This document shows positions 22,300-31,454 of a DNA stretch of 64,000 nt, in pieces. The position numbers and the translations under genes are program-made. Origin of the DNA: Dickeya undicola (GTDB taxonomy: Bacteria; Pseudomonadota; Gammaproteobacteria; Enterobacterales; Enterobacteriaceae); the NCBI RefSeq assembly GCF_000784735.1, contig NZ_JSYG01000022.1:62001-126000 (forward strand). The letters run 5' to 3'. Each line of letters opens with the position of its first letter. Position 1 is the stretch's first letter. The notes under the pieces were generated by a model. That model was not told the DNA's origin and did no database searches. It saw only the letters and a program-made list of their open reading frames with translations.

Positions 22300-22515
22300 A
22301 GTGGCGCTGCTCATTCAACTGGTTATGATGGCATGATGAACATCTTTTTCATGCTCATAACACCCGGAATGATGCCAACAGATAAGGTGCCTATCGTCCA
22401 ACTTCATTGATAACTGCCTTTGGGCTTTATCGCACATCGGGCGACACGTTGAGTGAGGCACCGCCTATTCAGAAACCCGGTCAGACAGTTACTGTGTGAC
22501 CGGGTTTCGCTTTTT
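22300..22515 (+). ncRNA. glmY: Small RNA GlmY
   Basis: Decoy sRNA that sequesters the adaptor RapZ, so protecting its homologue GlmZ from cleavage by RNase E and raising GlmS (glucosamine-6-phosphate synthase) synthesis. It sits between purL and glrK exactly as in E. coli. The predicted 5' end AGTGGC...TCATTCA and the internal CAGATAAGGTGCCTATCGTC resemble GlmY, and GTTGAGTGAGGCACC resembles the conserved GlmY/GlmZ 3' part. It ends in a 12-bp GC-rich hairpin (22472-22508) followed by five T. The end coordinates are estimates; a processed form of about 150 nucleotides is expected. Confidence 0.9.
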
Positions 22516-22717
22516 GGGGCCGCCGCCGTTGGTCTGTCCGACGCTATTTTGCGAGCCGACCCATACTTTGCAGCCGGGGTTTGCATTGCTGCACGGGATG
22601 ATTGCGTGCGGTTTCCCGCGATCCTGACGGTCTGCTTTTGAGGTGATGCGGATAACGCGTACAATGACGCGTTATTGCGAGTGATGTATCAGGCGGATTG
22701 TTCTGGCAGGTAACGAT

Positions 22718-24151
22718 ATGATTTCGTTGAAACGTTGGCGTTTTTTTCCACGCTCTTTGCGGCAGTTGGTCATTATGGCATTCCTGCTGGTTTTGTTGCC
22801 GCTGTTAGTGCTGGCTTATCAAGCCTACGAAAGTCTGGATCACCTCAGTGAACAGGCTGCTGGAATCAATAACACCACACTGGCCGATGCCCGGCGCAGC
22901 GAAGCCATGACCAGCACTGCCGTTAGCATGGAGCGCAGCTACCGGCAGTTTTGCGTGCTGGGGGATCAAACCTTATCGCAGCTGTATCAAAACCAGCGAA
23001 AGCAATATTCCCAGATGCTCGATGCCCATGCCCCGATTTTGCCCGACCCGTCCTATTATCAAAATCTACGGCAATACCTGACACAACTGACGGATATCCG
23101 TTGCCAGAATAATGGCCCAGCGTCGGCATCCGCCACGGTACTGGATAGTTTCTCGCGCACGAATGCCCAGATGGTGCAGGCCACCCGCGAGGTGATTTTC
23201 TCGCGCGGGCAACAGTTGCAACAAGACATCGCTGAGCGAGGCCGTTTTTTCGGCTGGCAGGCGCTGGTGTTGTTTCTGGTCAGCGTGCTGCTGGTAATAC
23301 TGTTTACCCGGATGATTATCGGGCCGGTGAAAGGTGTCGAGCGCATGATCAATCGCCTGGGAGAAGGCCGTTCGTTGGGTAAAATCGCCAGTTTCAGAGG
23401 GCCGACGGAGATTCGTTCTCTGGCACAACGGATCATTTGGCTGAGCGAACGTTTGTCCTGGCTGGAAGCACAACGTCACGAGTTTTTACGTCATTTGTCT
23501 CATGAGTTGAAAACGCCATTGGCGAGCCTGCGTGAAGGCGCGGCGTTGCTGGCGGACGAAGTGGTCGGCACGCTGACCGCTGACCAGAAAGAGGTGGTGG
23601 CGATTCTCGATAACAGTAGTCGCCATTTACAGCAATTGATTGAACAACTGCTCGACTATAACCGAAAACTGGCGGATGCACCGGCTGGCCTGGAGCCGGT
23701 AGATATTGACGATATTGTCGAGATGGTTGTCTCTGCTCACAGCCTACCAGCGCGAGGAAAGTTGATGCAAACGCATATTGAACTGGGTGCGACGTCGTGC
23801 CGGGCAGAAACCACGCTACTGATGCGGGTGATGGATAATCTCTATTCCAATGCGGTGCACTACGGGCAGGAATCCGGTAACATTTGGATCCGCAGCCGTC
23901 AGGCAGAGGGGCGGGTTCAGATTGATGTCGCCAACAGTGGCACTCCCATTTCTGAAGCGGATAAAAGCATGATATTTGAGCCTTTTTATCAGGGGGCTCA
24001 CCAGCGTAAGGGCGCAGTAAAAGGGAGCGGCCTGGGGTTGAGCATTGCGCAGGATTGTATCCGCCGAATGCAAGGGGAGCTGAATCTGGTCACGGTGGAT
24101 TACGCCGATGTCTGTTTCCGTATTGATTTACCATTGAACACTGAGAATTAA
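22718..24151 (+). CDS. glrK: Sensor histidine kinase GlrK (QseE/YfhK)
   Basis: Inner-membrane sensor that phosphorylates GlrR. The 477 residues have a first membrane segment (about 15-34), a periplasmic region, a second segment (about 175-196), a HAMP-like linker, phosphoacceptor His262 in LSHELKTPLA, the N-box DNLYSNAVHYG and G-box GSGLGLSIAQD. In E. coli it responds to envelope conditions or epinephrine/sulfate/phosphate; the signal here is unknown. First of a three-gene operon directly downstream of its target glmY. Confidence 0.96.
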   Translation: MISLKRWRFFPRSLRQLVIMAFLLVLLPLLVLAYQAYESLDHLSEQAAGINNTTLADARRSEAMTSTAVSMERSYRQFCVLGDQTLSQLYQNQRKQYSQMLDAHAPILPDPSYYQNLRQYLTQLTDIRCQNNGPASASATVLDSFSRTNAQMVQATREVIFSRGQQLQQDIAERGRFFGWQALVLFLVSVLLVILFTRMIIGPVKGVERMINRLGEGRSLGKIASFRGPTEIRSLAQRIIWLSERLSWLEAQRHEFLRHLSHELKTPLASLREGAALLADEVVGTLTADQKEVVAILDNSSRHLQQLIEQLLDYNRKLADAPAGLEPVDIDDIVEMVVSAHSLPARGKLMQTHIELGATSCRAETTLLMRVMDNLYSNAVHYGQESGNIWIRSRQAEGRVQIDVANSGTPISEADKSMIFEPFYQGAHQRKGAVKGSGLGLSIAQDCIRRMQGELNLVTVDYADVCFRIDLPLNTEN

Positions 24152-24153
24152 CC

Positions 24154-24951
24154 ATGATTGCACGGTTGTTAAGCCTCCTGTCGTTGCGAGGTCCGGTGAG
24201 GTTGTTGTCCGGCCCGGAGGCGGTTGCCGCGCTGAAAAAACGGTTGACCCTGGCATGGCTATTTTTACCGGTCGTTATACTGGCTGGCTGCGTGCAGGAT
24301 AACGACAATGCCCCTGTCGAGCGACGAGGGTCTGAGATAGTCAGTCCGCCTAAAGAGCAGGTGGCTGATTACCGTATCCTATCCTGTGGGCGGTTGTGGC
24401 AACTTCATAACACCGATGCGATGAATAATGCATTGTACTGGTTACGCGTGATGGACTGCGCTGCACGTATGACGCCTGTGCAGGCCAGGCAGCAGACGTT
24501 GCTTGTGGGAGAGAATGACTGGAGCGGTTTGTTCCGTCAGGCCATCTTGCTGGATAATGCCGAGACTACCGAGCAGGAACGTCGACAGATTATTGAGCAA
24601 CTGAATCGCCATCGGTTGAATGTGCCGTTGACGTTGTTGCCGTTGTTTCAGGTATGGCTGGATAAACAGAACCTGATATTGACTCTGGCTGATGAGCGTC
24701 AGCGTTTCCAGCGGGCACAGGAAAACAGCGATAAGCAACTGGAGGTCATGCATGAGCAGCAGAATCAGTTGCAATCTCAGTTGGAAACCACAACGCGTAA
24801 ACTGGAAAATTTGACCGATATCGAACGCCAGCTCTCCTCGCGCAAGCCGGTTCAGGGCGATTTACCAGATGGCGAGGGGCGTCGGGCAGTAAAAGGTGGT
24901 GAAAACGAAATACCGCCCGCCGTGGTGAAAAAAGGAATGAAAAGCGAATGA
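24154..24951 (+). CDS. qseG: Lipoprotein QseG (YfhG)
   Basis: Outer-membrane lipoprotein that interacts with the periplasmic part of GlrK in E. coli. The frame is 265 residues, longer than the E. coli protein (about 237). The lipobox ILAGC places the lipid-modified Cys at residue 46, so the predicted signal peptide has an unusually long 25-30 residue cytoplasmic part before KKRLTLAWLFLPVV. The C-terminal half is helical and conserved (QSQLETTTRKLENLTDIERQ). It follows glrK by two bases and overlaps glrR by four. Confidence 0.92.
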   Translation: MIARLLSLLSLRGPVRLLSGPEAVAALKKRLTLAWLFLPVVILAGCVQDNDNAPVERRGSEIVSPPKEQVADYRILSCGRLWQLHNTDAMNNALYWLRVMDCAARMTPVQARQQTLLVGENDWSGLFRQAILLDNAETTEQERRQIIEQLNRHRLNVPLTLLPLFQVWLDKQNLILTLADERQRFQRAQENSDKQLEVMHEQQNQLQSQLETTTRKLENLTDIERQLSSRKPVQGDLPDGEGRRAVKGGENEIPPAVVKKGMKSE

Positions 24952-26285
24952 CCACCCGAAAATCCGCCAGTTTGCTATTAGTGGATGATGACCCCAGCCT
25001 GTTGAAATTGCTGGGAATGCGGCTGACCAGCGAAGGGTTTACCGTGACCACGGCAGCCAGCGGCCAGGATGCGTTGCGGTTATTGCTGCGGGAAAAAATC
25101 GATCTGGTGATCAGTGACTTGCGTATGGATGAAATGGATGGGTTGGCCTTGTTTGCCGAAATCCAGAAAAATCAGCCGGGAATGCCGGTGATTATCCTGA
25201 CTGCACACGGTTCTATCCCTGAAGCGGTGGCGGCAACGCAGCAAGGTGTCTTCAGCTTCTTGACCAAGCCGGTTGATCGCGATGCATTATACAAAGCGAT
25301 TGATGATGCGCTTAAGCTGTCGCCGCCAGCGAGTGATGAAAGCTGGCGCGCAGCGGTGGTAACGCGCAGTCCGATTATGCAGCGTTTGCTTGAGCAGGCC
25401 AAAATGGTGGCGCAGTCGGACGTCAGTGTGTTGATTAACGGCCAGAGCGGCACCGGGAAAGAGGTGCTGGCACAGGCGATCCACGCGGCCAGTCCTCGGG
25501 CGGGAAGGCCGTTCGTCGCTATCAACTGCGGCGCATTGCCAGAGCCTTTGCTGGAGTCAGAGTTGTTCGGCCATGCCCGCGGGGCTTTTACCGGTGCCGT
25601 CAGCCAGCGCGAGGGGCTATTTCAGGCGGCGGAAGGCGGCACGCTGTTTCTGGATGAAATTGGTGATATGCCGCTTGCGTTACAGGTGAAACTGTTGCGC
25701 GTATTGCAGGAACGGAAGATCAGGCCGCTGGGCAGTAATCGGGATATAGACATCAATGTGCGGATTATTTCCGCCACCCATCGTGATTTACCCAAAGCGA
25801 TGGAGAAAGGGGAGTTTCGTGAGGATCTTTACTATCGCCTCAATGTGGTGAATCTCAAACTGCCTGCATTGAATGAGCGCGCTGAAGATATTCCGCTGTT
25901 AGCCAACCATTTGCTGCGCGAAGCAGCAGCTCGGCACAAACCCTTTGTCCGCAGTTTTTCGACGGACGCCATGAAACGCCTGATGACAGCCAGCTGGCCA
26001 GGCAACGTGCGGCAACTGGTCAATGTGATTGAGCAATGCGTCGCGCTGACCAGTGCCCCGGTCATCGGCGATGGGTTGGTGGAACAGGCACTGCAAGGCG
26101 AAAATACAGCGCTACCTACGTTTGTCGAAGCACGTAACCAGTTTGAGCTTAATTACCTGCGCAAATTACTGCAGATTGCCAAAGGTAATGTGACGCAGGC
26201 AGCACGTATGGCGGGGCGAAACCGTACGGAATTTTATAAATTGCTGGCACGGCACGAACTGGACGCCAACGATTTTAAAGAATAG
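24948..26285 (+). CDS. glrR: Sigma54-dependent response regulator GlrR (QseF/YfhA)
   Basis: Enhancer-binding protein that activates glmY (and rpoE in E. coli). Of 445 residues, about 1-125 are a receiver with acidic pocket DDD and phospho-acceptor Asp57 (VISDLRMDEMDG); about 130-370 are the AAA+ domain with Walker A GQSGTGKE, the sigma54-contacting GAFTGA loop and Walker B LFLDEIGDMP; the end is a Fis-type helix-turn-helix (GNVTQAARMAGRNRTEFYKLL). Start overlaps qseG. Its three target sites are about 2.8 kb upstream, before glmY. Confidence 0.97.
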   Translation: MTTRKSASLLLVDDDPSLLKLLGMRLTSEGFTVTTAASGQDALRLLLREKIDLVISDLRMDEMDGLALFAEIQKNQPGMPVIILTAHGSIPEAVAATQQGVFSFLTKPVDRDALYKAIDDALKLSPPASDESWRAAVVTRSPIMQRLLEQAKMVAQSDVSVLINGQSGTGKEVLAQAIHAASPRAGRPFVAINCGALPEPLLESELFGHARGAFTGAVSQREGLFQAAEGGTLFLDEIGDMPLALQVKLLRVLQERKIRPLGSNRDIDINVRIISATHRDLPKAMEKGEFREDLYYRLNVVNLKLPALNERAEDIPLLANHLLREAAARHKPFVRSFSTDAMKRLMTASWPGNVRQLVNVIEQCVALTSAPVIGDGLVEQALQGENTALPTFVEARNQFELNYLRKLLQIAKGNVTQAARMAGRNRTEFYKLLARHELDANDFKE

Positions 26286-26361
26286 TGTTAAGTTATTGTG
26301 AATTGCATGGCCGATCATGATTTCGCCGTGCTGGCTCTGGCCGCTACATAGTGATGATTAG

Positions 26362-26709
<348 letters not shown>

Positions 26710-26741
26710 CAGTGGTCAAGCTTGTCGTATTTCGAAAAGAC

Positions 26742-26808
26742 AAACAGCCAGCCGTTATCAGCTGGCTGTTTTGTTGTCAGCCCTAATCCCCCTCCTCAGA
26801 AGGGGGAT
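26742..26808. terminator. glnB / pemA convergent terminators
   Basis: An 11-bp stem AAACAGCCAGC/GCTGGCTGTTT with following T residues (26742-26772) ends glnB. A second perfect stem AATCCCCCT/AGGGGGATT (26784-26808) next to it lacks a strong T-run in either direction but is well placed to end the leftward pemA transcript. Confidence 0.8.
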
Positions 26809-26831
26809 TGTTGTATCAGAATGGTCATCCG

Positions 26832-27932
26832 TCAGGGGAGCGTCGGCGTCCAGTCGCCCAGTATTTTGCTCTGGGTGTACTCTTTCGCTTGTGTGTCGGT
26901 CAGTTGTCGACGGTCTTTGCTCACTGCGGCTCCCGCACCATAGGACTTGTATTCGAAGAAACGGGAATCCTCCGGATAGAACCAGATGGTGTTGCCGTCC
27001 TTATCCTTACCGGACATCTTGTCCCAACCATAAATATGGTTATCCATGCTGGTGTTCAGGAAAACGGTTTGACCAATGGCGTTTGGATCCGCGTAGCGAC
27101 CATCCGAGAAGGTCGTTGTCGGATGCCAGGGGCGTCCCAGTCCATAGCTCTTGGCCGGAACGGAGTCACTTTCCCGAGTAACGCGGCTGTTGGTGATCAC
27201 CAGACCATACTTCTGGTTGATGTTGGTACTGGGAGCTGTCAGATAACCAGAGACGTTGCCACTCTTCACGTCGGCGCGGTAGCGGGATACCAGGTCGCAA
27301 TTGTCGAACAGCGCGGTGCCGTCACCAAAGATAAAGTCAACGGTGCCGCTGATTCGGCAATCGGAGAAGAAGCTACGGCCACCGGAAACATACAACGTAT
27401 CCTGATAGCTGATCAGGCTGACATCTTTGAAGTAGGCGCGGTCGCCGCTTTTGTTGACGTAAAGCGCTACCGCCTGCGTGTCCTTGGTTTTACTGCTATC
27501 GCTGTCGCTTTTAGCCTGATTGGCCGGGAAATCAAAGTCATTGCGAATGGTCAGTGACTGGGCACTGAAATCCTTGGCACCGATAGTGACGGTACTGCTG
27601 CCTGCTGTACCCCACTTGCTACCGTCTGATTTCAGGGTGCCCGCAGCGGTGGCAACGGCAATGATCGTACCATTACGGCTTTCACCTTTCAGGTGCAGGT
27701 TATTGCGGGTAATCGTCAGGCGTTCGTTATAGACGCCGTTCTTGATCAAAATAACGAATGGCGTGCTGCCCGCCGGAGCGCTGGCAATCGCGTCGGCAAT
27801 AGTTTTAAACGTTTTACCGTCGCTGGCGGATTTTGAAACCACCGCGTTGTAGGTTGTCGCGGCCTGTGCCTGATGTACGCTGGCGGCGATAATCAGCGAC
27901 AGCGCAAGGGTTCCAGAGATCGTTTTTAACAT
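26832..27932 (-). CDS. pemA: Pectin methylesterase PemA
   Basis: Secreted enzyme that removes methyl esters from pectin, making it a substrate for pectate lyases. The 366-residue precursor has a signal peptide ending AQA (24) and a right-handed parallel beta-helix. Catalytic Asp178 (SYQDTLY), Asp199 (GTVDFIFGDG) and Arg267 (GLGRPW) fall at the positions known for the Erwinia chrysanthemi enzyme. Of the two in-frame ATGs I chose the second, 8 bases after AGGA. It is last in the pelD-paeY-pemA run; secretion is expected through the Out type II system, not in this window. Confidence 0.98.
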   Translation of the reverse strand: MLKTISGTLALSLIIAASVHQAQAATTYNAVVSKSASDGKTFKTIADAIASAPAGSTPFVILIKNGVYNERLTITRNNLHLKGESRNGTIIAVATAAGTLKSDGSKWGTAGSSTVTIGAKDFSAQSLTIRNDFDFPANQAKSDSDSSKTKDTQAVALYVNKSGDRAYFKDVSLISYQDTLYVSGGRSFFSDCRISGTVDFIFGDGTALFDNCDLVSRYRADVKSGNVSGYLTAPSTNINQKYGLVITNSRVTRESDSVPAKSYGLGRPWHPTTTFSDGRYADPNAIGQTVFLNTSMDNHIYGWDKMSGKDKDGNTIWFYPEDSRFFEYKSYGAGAAVSKDRRQLTDTQAKEYTQSKILGDWTPTLP

Positions 27933-28014
27933 ACACATATTCCTTTAGTGGTGAGTGACAGAAGTCCAGGTGCTTCATGCACGAGTAACGTCCTATAAAA
28001 CCTATTTCACAGCA

Positions 28015-29670
28015 TTACCGACCAGACGGTTGCAGCTTGGCCGCCAGTTCCCGTAGCGAAGGTGTCGCGCTGATCTGATCGGCGACGATCGCCGCGACGG
28101 CCTGCGCCCCTTTCTGCTGGAAGTGCGTGGTATCAGGCTGAGTCAGACTGCCCGCCTGATTACGGTAATAAGGGTAGCGGTCTGGGTCGACGGCCAGCCA
28201 GTATTGTTGCCATTGCTGCCCATCACCCTGGTTGGCCAGCGCCAGCGTCGCGGTTTCCACATCCAGCAGCGGCACCTTGTTCTTGCTGGCCGTATCGCGG
28301 ATGGTCTGCGTGTAATCGCCGATAAAGGCATAGCCACCGGCTTTGTTCTGTTTTGTCAGGTGGCTGTGGACCGCCGGTGTGCCATTCTTTCCTTCCGCGT
28401 TTTTGACACGTGCTGTTGGGGTTAGCAATACCGGTATCATCTGATGCGCTCGTGCATAACGAATGTAGCGTTCCAGTGAGATCTGGAATGACATATCCGG
28501 CTTGCCCTGTGGGTATTGCGGCCTGCCGTCGGCGCTATTGGGGTAAGTACAGAGGTTGGCGACATCCGCCGCGCCGCGAACCGCTTTCTGGCTATCGCAG
28601 TTCTGATCGTTATGCCCCATACCAATAAACAAATAATCGCCCGGCCGCATAAACGGCTCCATCTGGCGGAACCAGCCTTCATAGTAGAAATCACGCGAAC
28701 TACGTCCGGAGCGGGCACCGTTCACGACGGCTATCTGGCTACCGGGGCGGAACTGCTGTTCAAAGACCTGTCCCCATCCCATTCGGGGGAAGCGCGCTGT
28801 CTCATAGGTTGCGGCGGTCGAGTCGCTGACGATGAAAATTCGGGTACGTGCGTGCTCAAGCGCTTTGTGCTGTTGGCGGGCGCGGGCAAAATCCAATGGC
28901 TCGTAACTGCCGGAAGCATTCAGCCCGATAATCGGACGAAACGCGATGTCAGTCAGTACGGTGTGACCGGCCTGGCCGCTGTCATTGTGGTAATTGCGGG
29001 CATGGTTGATGACCTGCAAAACCTGGGTAAAAGCTGGGGTCTGCGTATCCGGATAGGTTAACGGGTCGAACTGGGCGGGAACGGCGATACCTGCCTGTTT
29101 CAGCGCATCGTCAAAACCAGCATGAAATTCGCGGTAGGCGGTTTCCCAGGATGCGGCTGACAATGCCGGTAACACGGTGTCATCGATCAGTTGCTGCGGG
29201 CCAATATAACCCGCCGACGCAGCGACATCAGACAGGATGCGATCAGTCAGTGGATTGATATTAACGTGATTTTCATGACCATCACGCAATTGCGGAACCA
29301 GTGCGCTCAGGCAAACGGCGCGAAGCTGATTACTGACAAGACAGTTTTGCCCGCCAGCTTCAATAGCAGACAGCCGCAGAGGCGCAACCAGCGAAGACAC
29401 GTCGGCATGAAACCGTCCCTGAATATCGGTTTTGACTTTGTGCTCTACGCCACGTTGGTCTTTGATAAGCAACGTCGCGGGAAATCGGATATCTCGATAG
29501 GCCACTCTACCACTAATCAGGGTATTGGGTGCCAGGGTCACGACATTGAGTATCGGCTGTGAAGGCGTAACCGAGGTTTCCGGAGCCGTGCTCTCAGCCT
29601 GCGCAAACGAAATGGGCAGACAAAGCAGTGAACTGAGAAAAAGGGTACGTTTCCAGGTAATGAGTAGCAT
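28015..29670 (-). CDS. paeY: Pectin acetylesterase PaeY
   Basis: Secreted esterase removing acetyl groups from pectin; acts with PemA to open the polymer to pectate lyases. With the ATG that follows GAGAAGAGG the product is 551 residues, the length I recall for PaeY. A signal peptide ends near residue 23 (SFAQA). The catalytic half shows SGNH-type blocks FIVSDSTAATYE (nucleophile Ser), GARSGRSSRDF, GMGHNDQN and PDTTHFQQ. The first ~200 residues form a separate beta-rich region. It lies between pelD (a terminator intervenes) and pemA, on the same strand. Confidence 0.96.
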   Translation of the reverse strand: MLLITWKRTLFLSSLLCLPISFAQAESTAPETSVTPSQPILNVVTLAPNTLISGRVAYRDIRFPATLLIKDQRGVEHKVKTDIQGRFHADVSSLVAPLRLSAIEAGGQNCLVSNQLRAVCLSALVPQLRDGHENHVNINPLTDRILSDVAASAGYIGPQQLIDDTVLPALSAASWETAYREFHAGFDDALKQAGIAVPAQFDPLTYPDTQTPAFTQVLQVINHARNYHNDSGQAGHTVLTDIAFRPIIGLNASGSYEPLDFARARQQHKALEHARTRIFIVSDSTAATYETARFPRMGWGQVFEQQFRPGSQIAVVNGARSGRSSRDFYYEGWFRQMEPFMRPGDYLFIGMGHNDQNCDSQKAVRGAADVANLCTYPNSADGRPQYPQGKPDMSFQISLERYIRYARAHQMIPVLLTPTARVKNAEGKNGTPAVHSHLTKQNKAGGYAFIGDYTQTIRDTASKNKVPLLDVETATLALANQGDGQQWQQYWLAVDPDRYPYYRNQAGSLTQPDTTHFQQKGAQAVAAIVADQISATPSLRELAAKLQPSGR

Positions 29671-29701
29671 GATGATGACCTCTTCTCCCTGCGATTGATG
29701 C

Positions 29702-29730
29702 AAAAAACGGCCACTCTTTCAAGTGGCCGC
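29702..29730 (-). terminator. pelD terminator, before paeY
   Basis: Stem CGGCCACT/AGTGGCCG with a 6-base loop; on the minus strand it is followed by a run of six T. Because paeY and pemA lie just downstream on the same strand, it probably reduces rather than abolishes their transcription from the pelD promoter. Confidence 0.88.
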
Positions 29731-29747
29731 TGTTGATGGCAGGGAAA

Positions 29748-30926
29748 TTACAGTTTGCCGTAGCCTGCGTTGCTGTTGATGCTGCTAGCCAGGCTGCTCG
29801 TCATAGTCTGAGCGGAATATTTGTACGGCAGAGTCGGTTTGTAGGCTGTCAGGCCGCAGGTGTCCAGGTTCGTGGTTGATGAACCGTTGACCAGTGAGCC
29901 TTTATCGGAGAACACCTTGCTGTTGAATTGCTTCACGATGCTACATTCTGGGTTTTTACCATCAACGCTCTTCAGGTTGGAGAGCGTGAAGGAGTTGGAT
30001 TCAGACAGAATGCTACCGCTGGTGCCCAGGCCGAAGCTGTACAGATACGGGTAGACGCTGTTCTTCACATCGCCCAGGTACACGTTGTTGTACGCGTGGA
30101 TGCTACCAAAGCGCACACGTGGGGTACGTTCGGTTACACGGTCAAACACGTTATTGTGGAAGGTCACGCGCAGTTTACCGGAGTCCTGTGAGCCGTTGCT
30201 GTCGCTGTGACCAATCAGGATGGTTTTATCGTGCAGTTCGAAGCGGCTGTTGGAAATGGTGACGTAGTCAGACCCTTTCTTGATATCCAGTGCGCCGTCG
30301 TGCTGGACGTATTTTTCACCATTTTTGGTGGTGTATTTGTCGTCGGTGAAGCTGCCATCGCTGATGGTGACATGGTCAACCCAAACGCGGGTGGAGTTGT
30401 CGATAACGGCGGCATCCCACTCGGCGTTCCAGCCATCCCCATCTTCGTAATGCGGCGCTACGTCCACCGGCGTTTCGATATACAGGTTACGCAGAACAAC
30501 GTTGCTGACGCCTTTGATTACCAGAGAACCGTTGGTGAATTTACCGTTGCTACCAATACCGATGATGGTGGTGTTGGAAGGCACGCTGATTTGGCTGCGG
30601 GCTTTCTGATCGTCAAAGCTGGTGTAGGCTTTGCCGCCACTGATATCAATAGCACCGGTGATCTGAATGATTTTCGGATCGGAATCGGTGCCATTCAGCG
30701 CGGCTTTGAATTCGCTGATGCTTTTTACTGCATAGATTTTGGCTGAAGCTGCTTTAGCACCGCCGGTGGTGCCGCCGCCCTGCGTTGCCCAACCGGTTGA
30801 CGCTGCTTCTGTCGCCTTGGTGGTTTGCAGCGTAGCTGCGTTAACTGACCAAGCCATCATGGAGGTGGCGATGACGGCTGCCAGCAAACTTTTAGTACCT
30901 ACTGAAGACACACGAGTGTTGTTCAT
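29748..30926 (-). CDS. pelD: Pectate lyase PelD
   Basis: Secreted calcium-dependent endo-pectate lyase (polysaccharide lyase family 1) that cleaves polygalacturonate by beta-elimination. The 392-residue precursor has a signal peptide ending SVNA (30). Diagnostic blocks are [13 protein letters not shown], the Ca-binding [11 protein letters not shown], and RTPRVRFG with the catalytic Arg. Identified as PelD rather than PelE by its place next to paeY in the known order pelA-pelE-pelD-paeY-pemA. It is strikingly similar to the neighbouring pelE at both protein and DNA level, pointing to tandem duplication. Confidence 0.95.
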   Translation of the reverse strand: MNNTRVSSVGTKSLLAAVIATSMMAWSVNAATLQTTKATEAASTGWATQGGGTTGGAKAASAKIYAVKSISEFKAALNGTDSDPKIIQITGAIDISGGKAYTSFDDQKARSQISVPSNTTIIGIGSNGKFTNGSLVIKGVSNVVLRNLYIETPVDVAPHYEDGDGWNAEWDAAVIDNSTRVWVDHVTISDGSFTDDKYTTKNGEKYVQHDGALDIKKGSDYVTISNSRFELHDKTILIGHSDSNGSQDSGKLRVTFHNNVFDRVTERTPRVRFGSIHAYNNVYLGDVKNSVYPYLYSFGLGTSGSILSESNSFTLSNLKSVDGKNPECSIVKQFNSKVFSDKGSLVNGSSTTNLDTCGLTAYKPTLPYKYSAQTMTSSLASSINSNAGYGKL

Positions 30927-30989
30927 AGACTGGTTCCTTGCGCTGTAAGCGCTAATCCAATTGTGGTGATTGAAAAATGATTATGAAAA

Positions 30990-31010
30990 AAATGAAACGC
31001 CATTTTGTCC
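30990..31010 (-). promoter_or_regulatory. KdgR-like operator of pelD
   Basis: An imperfect palindrome with core TGAAACGCCATTTTGT, close to the KdgR consensus AAATGAAACANTGTTTCATTT. It lies about 65 bases before the pelD start codon. KdgR represses pel genes in the absence of pectin breakdown products. The corresponding place upstream of pelE has a related, better palindrome. Confidence 0.7.
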
Positions 31011-31051
31011 TTCGGCAAGGCGGATTTTTAAGCGTTTTCGATTGTTTGTTT

Positions 31052-31067
31052 CGTGACCAAAATCGCG
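31052..31067 (-). promoter_or_regulatory. Possible CRP site of pelD
   Basis: CGTGA-N6-TCGCG, a weak match to TGTGA-N6-TCACA. Its support comes from position: it aligns with the better CRP-like site upstream of pelE, at the same distance from the KdgR-like box. The rest of the 30927-31454 gap is AT-rich promoter DNA plus the pelE terminator, without a gene. Confidence 0.5.
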
Positions 31068-31410
31068 TTTTTTTTATGAGGGGAATTAATTTTATCTAAA
31101 GTGTGATCGTGACCAGTAACTTTTTATAATGAATCTTGAATTAAATTTTCTTTTAAATTCAGCTGTATGACGTAGTGTTTTTATCTAAAATAACGAGAAT
31201 AGTTAACAATTGATTCGATTTTTATTAAATAAAATTTTATGAACCAGCAGTTCTTATGAGTGCTGATTTATCCCTGTTTTTTATAAGGTAATCGTTAATT
31301 TGTTGGGGGGCGTACCGAAAAAAAAACGGGTTAGCCAGCACAGCATTGAGAAAACGGTATGGGGAAACGAGAGAAATAACAGCGGAACGATACGAGTGAT
31401 GTGGTGAAAG

Positions 31411-31438
31411 TAAAAGGCCACTTTGGCAAGTGGCCTTT
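31411..31438 (-). terminator. pelE terminator
   Basis: Near-perfect stem AAAAGGCCACTT/AAGTGGCCTTT with a 4-base loop just past the pelE stop; on the minus strand it runs into CCTTTTAC. Its core GGCCACTT/AAGTGGCC is shared with the pelD terminator, further evidence that the duplication included the 3' flank. Confidence 0.85.
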
Positions 31439-31454
31439 GCGGTTAAGTAGAGAA

